From assembly GCA_017629455.1 (NCBI GenBank), contig JAGBXE010000141.1, positions 1 through 18,996 on the forward strand: a DNA stretch of 18,996 nucleotides. Direction: 5' to 3'. The notes under the pieces are model-generated. The model saw nothing but the letters and a program-made list of their open reading frames with translations. It was not told the origin of the DNA and made no database searches. The position numbers and the translations under genes are program-made. Within the stretch, counting starts at the first letter, position 1; each line of letters opens with the position of its first letter. The stretch comes from Kiritimatiellia bacterium (lineage in GTDB: Bacteria > Verrucomicrobiota > Kiritimatiellia > RFP12 > UBA1067). Below are positions 14,480-18,996 of this stretch, piece after piece.

Positions 14480-17400
14480 TTACCTTACGGTCAATATAGC
14501 GCCAACGTGCTTCTTAAGGCCAAGAATATCGGCATATCCTTCACCCTCAAATTCAAAGCGCATTGTGTGCGTGCCCGATTCGCATTCGAATGCGACGGAC
14601 TTTGTTCCTTCGCCGGTTAATTGTGCGAGCGGCTCGGCAGCTCCTTCATTATAGATGTAACAAGTTCCGCTCCCTGCAAGAGAAATATTCACCTCGCACA
14701 TGGCCGCACGCCCGCCGTTATTAAACGACCATTCAAGCAAAAGAGCCGCTCCATCGCCCAGTAGACGCACCGTATTAGATGCATCAACAACGTTTGGCGA
14801 AGCGTATTTAACAGTCATCCTTGCGCCGATCATCCTCGCATAATCGGGGCGTCGGTCGCACTCGATTGCACCGATATCTAGGGCATTATTGTAAATGCGC
14901 TGCCCTTTAAGGAAGTCTAGGAAACCTTCACCTACATACTTTGCGAACATTTGGCAATTCGTCGTAAAGGCGGTAATATCGGCCTTATCAATACCGGAAT
15001 TCTGGCCGAACACAGGACTATAGTTTGCATCTACTGCGCCAGTAACACCAGCTCCCGGGAGTATGCAGTCTGCACGAACAACGGTAGTCGTTGACTTCGG
15101 AGGAGTGAGCGCCAGCTCGCTTTGCGGCGGAATCATCTTTGGGAAAAGACAACGATGGAAGATACAACCTTGACCTGCCTTTCCAAGAACCAGCGAATTA
15201 AATACGGGCATGCCTGCTCCGCCGCAACGGGTATCGTCAGTCGTGTTATTAGGCCCAAACGTACAATTTAGCGCAATGCGGAGATTATGAGCAGCATAGC
15301 TGTTGCAATAATCAACTACCGAGTTAAACATATGTCCGTCATTAACGCCACCTGCATAATAATGCGCATGACAATCTATAACCTTACACCTATTGTACAC
15401 AATACCACCGCCTGATGTTCCCCCGCCAATACGAGCGCGGCAGTTGGTGATAATTAGATCTTCCGCGAGAGCCAAGTTGTTTTCATCGTAGGTTATAACA
15501 TAAATTCCGCCTGCATAATCACCGGGATCGTCCGGCATAATCCCGAGGACGGCAGCTCTCCCTCCTTCAATGGTAAGATCGCGCAAAATAGCACCCGACT
15601 CTACAACAAGACAACGGACACCATCTTCGCCTATCTCCCAACCGTTATGGATTTCATATTCCTTCGGCAGCGCTCCGGCAATTACGGTCTGTTCCTTTCC
15701 GTGCGTAGAAGTAAGCGTCACCCCATTAGGAACAAAGCCGCGCGTCAATGTCCTGTCGTCGGCAGATCTTCTGTAATACCCCTCATCGTAACGCCCTGGC
15801 AATAACTTAATCGTATCGCCCGCCTTGAGCGCCGAATTAGTCGATGCCATTATAAGCCTCTTAAATGCATTTGACGGATGGAAACCGGTATTCTCATCGC
15901 TGCCATTTGCAGCATCGACATACCACGTATAAGGACGCTTGGCATACGAAGAAATTATTTCACAACTTGACGATGGATCAGCGCCTGATAAATTAATCGT
16001 AATACCGTCAGGATAATTTTCGAAATCGTGGTAAACACCATTTATGTAAACGCCAGTAAGAAGTGAGGATGAATCCCACCCGCGCTTTAGGGTGAAGGAC
16101 AGGTCTTCTGCTAGGGAAACATAGTTAGTGCCAACCTCGGCACCTTCAACGATAAGTCCACCGTCCGGAGATAATATAACCGCAGAAACGGCCGTAATCA
16201 CTCTTGATACGCAGGCTGACCCTTCTCCAGAAAACGCAAATCTGAGAACATCCATATTTGAAACATTAACGACGACGTTTGTAAGCCCATCGGCGGCAAC
16301 TACACGGCAAGATGGTTCATCTGCCCCTTCTTGATATATTTTAAGAGCACCCTCTCCATCAACGCTTACTTCAACGTAAATACTTGATTGCGTTTCGCCA
16401 TTAGGCAACTTTACACTCGCGACAATCTCTCCCGAATTAGGTATCGTCACTCCACTTGCTGGAGCCTTGGTAACTGAACTTGATGCTGAAATCACATTTA
16501 CAGCTCCAAGGGAATTAAGACTTTGCGAATAGATAGGCTTAAAATCAAATTCAAAGCATCCTGCGTCGATTCCTCCGTTTGAAATGCGCGGATTACCTGC
16601 TAAATCAACGTACCTGTCCTCGACATTGGGAAAATAAAGATTTAGCATTTCCTCAAACTTCGCCGCATCGCCCGCATTATGAATAACTGTAGATTCCGCC
16701 GTAGGAGACACATGGTCGGCTGCCATAGCCATTTCAGCATCTGTAACCCATACAGAATTGGTCTGGTAGTGTGATGAAGAACGTTTGTCTTCTGGTGTCC
16801 TGTCGGCCGAAAGTATACAGTTATAAATTGCGCCGATATTGCCCGTCGCCTTAGCGCGCACGAGAAGATTGACGTAAAAGTAATCTTTGCTGTTTACTCC
16901 CCACAACGGATCGACCGCCGATCCTGTAGTACTTGCGTTATTAGGACCGATTGTACAATTAAGCATCTTATCGACATACATTGTCGCGCGGCCGCCAATA
17001 TTGCCGTCATATAGGCAATTGTACGCTCTTCCGTAATGCTGGGCAACGCACGCAACATCTCCAATATTCCTGTTCGAAAGAAACTTACAGTGCGCAAACG
17101 TAGCTACACATGCTCCTGAATATCCGTATGCAACATTGTTTGAAATAATACAATGCTCAACTGTGCACGTATTATCTTTTGCATTCAAACCGGCATAATG
17201 CTTATCAAGACCCGCATAACTTGAAAGCCCACCTGCACGCCCGCCAGTCAATGTAAAGCCGCGCAGCCTCGAACCTTTATTCATATAAACGCACCTTAAA
17301 CCATTGGTGCCTGTCTTGTACACATTATTATCAATGCACACACCCGATGCATCGCGCCCCATAATAAAAGTATTTTCTGCCGTGCCGAGCGAATAGAGTT

Positions 17401-18871
17401 TGACGCCTTCAGGAATGACTGCGCGAGACTCGAGAATTGCGCTCGCATCATGCTTTTGCGAACCTTCGTCATAATAACCCGGCGCCGCCCAAACCGTATC
17501 CCCGGAGCGCGCTTTAGAAAGAGCATAACTTAATGTCTTAAACGCATGGCCAACCCCGCCCGGGTATTTGCCGTCGTTTCCGTCGCTACCGGCGGGATCT
17601 ACATAAAACCATCGCCCTACATCGTAAATAGCTTCAAGATAAATGGCTTCTGAAGGATCTGCTATTTCCCACGTCCAGACGTGCTTTAGCGGATAATCGG
17701 AAAATAAAACTACATTAGTTTCATTAATCTTAAAACCTATGCATTGCGGATCGGAAGCCTGCGCAGTAATGCTAAAGGAAAGTGTAGAACCTTCTTTTGC
17801 CACATTAACGCCGTTAGTTACCCCTTCAAGCGCAAGACCTCCGTTTTTAGCATCGATAATCGCAAAAGGCGCTTCATAAGCCAGCGATTCTACTGCGCCG
17901 ATATCTAGCCCATTGCCAGCCTTGCGCGGAAACCCACAAATATCAAGTGATGCATCTTCTTCACCTATAAGTGCCACAAGAGCCTCAGGAAGTGTATATG
18001 CCGCCTCATCTGCCGCGTCAACTGCAGGCGAGATAAATATCGGCCTTAAATTTGCATCAAGAAACATTTTGGATAGATTCGTCTTATTGCCGCCTAAATC
18101 ATACGATTTTTCAACAATACTACCAGCAAACAATGACGAATAGTTATTGCACCCTATATGATTTTCGCCCAATATTATGCTGTTATAAACCTCAAATCCT
18201 GCGGGGGCATTCGAGCCATTTGCTGGATAGCGCGGCCCTGAGGAACTTTGGGCAAAGGTGCAGTTAACGACCTTGATATTTGATGGCCCCGTGTAAAGTG
18301 AATAATTGCTATGGTTTTCAAATATGCTCCCCCACACGCCCGTAGGGTTATTTACCGCTTGCGAAACACCTCCCGTAGCTTTACTACCAGAAAACCTGCA
18401 GCGAAAATACGTTCCACCATTACCATCGCCACCTCTTTCTGCCGTATTACCCGTAAGATAGCAATCTACGATAAACGCCTCTTGATCGACCGTAGTAGGC
18501 GCACTAATGCCTCCGCCATACCCTGGATTTATCTTGCCATTGCGCACCGTAAAGCCGCGCAACATCGCACCACTTGCAAGATTAGCTCCTCGCAGATTTT
18601 CGCCGCCTGTAATAAATGTCTTTGTCGAACCTTCCTGAGCAATAAAACTTACTCCGCTTGGGATATTGACAACATGGCCGACACCCTTGGCGTCAACGTA
18701 CGTCGACTGCGTGTAATCACCAGCTGCTGCGTAGACGATATCGCCCGACTTTGCATTCTCAAGAATCGCAGCATAAGTTTGAGGATTAACATAATACACA
18801 TCTGCGCCGTAGCCGACAACAGAAACAAAAAAAGCTGCCATCAACACCAAAGCATAATTACGTGCTTTCAT
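14480..18871 (-). CDS. Large secreted three-module parallel beta-helix protein
   Basis: 1463 residues from the ATG at 18871, chosen because AAGGTGG lies 6 nt upstream; the longer frame would need GTG at 18898. A signal peptide ends after G-Y-G-A (residue 23). Three related modules follow, opening at residues 26 (Y-Y-V-N-P), 423 (Y-V-D-P-A-G-S-D-G-N-D-G) and 984 (Y-V-D-A-A-N-G-S-D-E-N-T-G). Each continues A-x-x-A-x-x-G-D-x-[IV]-x...G-x-Y, then a right-handed beta-helix with many Asn/Cys turns, closing with an A-L-D-I-G-A-[IV]-E or I-D-A-G-C-F-E strand. Modules 2 and 3 also share a beta-sandwich tail (G-A-L-K-I-Y-Q-E-G-A-D-E-P versus G-T-C-Y-I-Y-N-E-G-A-A-E-P). No sortase, PEP-CTERM or membrane anchor is visible. 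Such folds serve as adhesins or polysaccharide lyases; I see no catalytic signature. Confidence 0.85.
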   Translation of the reverse strand: MKARNYALVLMAAFFVSVVGYGADVYYVNPQTYAAILENAKSGDIVYAAAGDYTQSTYVDAKGVGHVVNIPSGVSFIAQEGSTKTFITGGENLRGANLASGAMLRGFTVRNGKINPGYGGGISAPTTVDQEAFIVDCYLTGNTAERGGDGNGGTYFRCRFSGSKATGGVSQAVNNPTGVWGSIFENHSNYSLYTGPSNIKVVNCTFAQSSSGPRYPANGSNAPAGFEVYNSIILGENHIGCNNYSSLFAGSIVEKSYDLGGNKTNLSKMFLDANLRPIFISPAVDAADEAAYTLPEALVALIGEEDASLDICGFPRKAGNGLDIGAVESLAYEAPFAIIDAKNGGLALEGVTNGVNVAKEGSTLSFSITAQASDPQCIGFKINETNVVLFSDYPLKHVWTWEIADPSEAIYLEAIYDVGRWFYVDPAGSDGNDGKYPGGVGHAFKTLSYALSKARSGDTVWAAPGYYDEGSQKHDASAILESRAVIPEGVKLYSLGTAENTFIMGRDASGVCIDNNVYKTGTNGLRCVYMNKGSRLRGFTLTGGRAGGLSSYAGLDKHYAGLNAKDNTCTVEHCIISNNVAYGYSGACVATFAHCKFLSNRNIGDVACVAQHYGRAYNCLYDGNIGGRATMYVDKMLNCTIGPNNASTTGSAVDPLWGVNSKDYFYVNLLVRAKATGNIGAIYNCILSADRTPEDKRSSSHYQTNSVWVTDAEMAMAADHVSPTAESTVIHNAGDAAKFEEMLNLYFPNVEDRYVDLAGNPRISNGGIDAGCFEFDFKPIYSQSLNSLGAVNVISASSSVTKAPASGVTIPNSGEIVASVKLPNGETQSSIYVEVSVDGEGALKIYQEGADEPSCRVVAADGLTNVVVNVSNMDVLRFAFSGEGSACVSRVITAVSAVILSPDGGLIVEGAEVGTNYVSLAEDLSFTLKRGWDSSSLLTGVYINGVYHDFENYPDGITINLSGADPSSSCEIISSYAKRPYTWYVDAANGSDENTGFHPSNAFKRLIMASTNSALKAGDTIKLLPGRYDEGYYRRSADDRTLTRGFVPNGVTLTSTHGKEQTVIAGALPKEYEIHNGWEIGEDGVRCLVVESGAILRDLTIEGGRAAVLGIMPDDPGDYAGGIYVITYDENNLALAEDLIITNCRARIGGGTSGGGIVYNRCKVIDCHAHYYAGGVNDGHMFNSVVDYCNSYAAHNLRIALNCTFGPNNTTDDTRCGGAGMPVFNSLVLGKAGQGCIFHRCLFPKMIPPQSELALTPPKSTTTVVRADCILPGAGVTGAVDANYSPVFGQNSGIDKADITAFTTNCQMFAKYVGEGFLDFLKGQRIYNNALDIGAIECDRRPDYARMIGARMTVKYASPNVVDASNTVRLLGDGAALLLEWSFNNGGRAAMCEVNISLAGSGTCYIYNEGAAEPLAQLTGEGTKSVAFECESGTHTMRFEFEGEGYADILGLKKHVGAILTVR

Positions 18872-18902
18872 ATATCCCACCTTTCCCCTTACTAACACAT
18901 AA

Positions 18903-18911
18903 ATTATACCA
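18903..18911 (-). promoter_or_regulatory. Extended -10 promoter of the beta-helix gene
   Basis: The minus strand reads TGGTATAAT, a TG-N-TATAAT extended -10. Transcription would begin near 18896, about 25 nt before the ATG at 18871. The proposed longer start, GTG at 18898, would lie upstream of this transcript start, which again favours 18871. No good -35 is seen; that position falls in the heptamer repeat. Confidence 0.5.
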
Positions 18912-18921
18912 AAATATCTCT

Positions 18922-18963
18922 CTAGTGATTAGTTGCTAGCGGCTCGTCGTTAGTGGTTGTCGC
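18922..18963. repeat. Degenerate 7-bp tandem repeat, six units
   Basis: On the plus strand the six consecutive heptamers are CTAGTGA / TTAGTTG / CTAGCGG / CTCGTCG / TTAGTGG / TTGTCGC, with approximate consensus YTAGTSG and no period slip. The next heptamer, TTGACAA, matches only weakly. The array is intergenic and starts 11 bp upstream of the beta-helix promoter -10. Confidence 0.6.
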
Positions 18964-18996
18964 TTGACAAACTAAACGCAATACCCTCCCCGGGGA
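18964..18996. other. Non-coding end of window with 10-bp palindrome
   Basis: No gene is seen after 18900. The last ten bases, TCCCCGGGGA (18987-18996), form a perfect palindrome cut by the window edge. It could be part of a larger dyad or terminator of the neighbouring gene, or chance. A TTGACA at 18964-18969 on the plus strand has no -10 partner inside the window. Confidence 0.25.

Noticed and set aside
18964..18969. TTGACA as a plus-strand promoter -35
   Set aside because: The following 16-18 bp lead into a GC-rich palindrome rather than a -10 hexamer.
1..18996. tRNA, rRNA, CRISPR array, insertion sequence or prophage genes
   Set aside because: None was seen by reading: no clover-leaf-like segment, no direct repeats with spacers, and no transposase or integrase motifs.

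Overview
The window is about 19 kb of bacterial chromosome with dense coding on both strands. The gene content suggests a host- or gut-associated member of the PVC group, most likely Kiritimatiellota. Pointers are very large secreted glycan enzymes, secreted modular parallel beta-helix proteins, a LacI-like/AraC (XylR-type) sugar regulator and an Rnf-type subunit. This placement is inferred from gene style, because the window has no rRNA or other phylogenetic marker.

Region A (1-8396) looks like a carbohydrate and transport locus. On the minus strand, a 1766-residue secreted enzyme (455-5755) fuses an unassigned TIM-barrel-like region, a GH20 beta-hexosaminidase-like domain and a tyrosine-phosphatase domain. 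It is followed 29 bp later by a second secreted protein that runs off the left edge (1-425). A XylR-type regulator (5907-7235) is transcribed divergently from the big enzyme across a 151-bp intergenic region with dyads and a direct repeat, so it probably controls that pair. Convergent to the regulator, and overlapping its last 132 bp, is a DAACS-family symporter whose usual substrate-binding Arg is replaced by Glu.

Region B (8397-13906) is a seven-gene plus-strand operon behind an extended -10 promoter: a DUF4432/aldose-1-epimerase-like protein, an RnfE subunit without other rnf genes, NrdR, a GFO/IDH/MocA-family protein, a DtxR/MntR-type metalloregulator, a fusion of a C4 zinc ribbon with a PTS EIIA domain, and a D,D-carboxypeptidase. 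Junctions are tight (2 nt, 26 nt, ATGA overlap, 10 nt, 0 nt, ATGA overlap). The MocA-family gene has one in-frame TAG at codon 25 with an otherwise open frame, and its conserved catalytic residues are also replaced.

Region C (13911-18996) lies on the minus strand: a 1463-residue secreted beta-helix protein made of three related modules (14480-18871), followed 29 bp later by a stand-alone HATPase domain protein (13911-14450). Upstream of the beta-helix gene is an extended -10 promoter and, just beyond it, an exact-period 7-bp degenerate tandem repeat. No tRNA, rRNA, CRISPR array or insertion sequence was seen. The strongest leads are the hexosaminidase-phosphatase fusion, the amber codon in the nrdR operon, and the zinc-ribbon/EIIA fusion.
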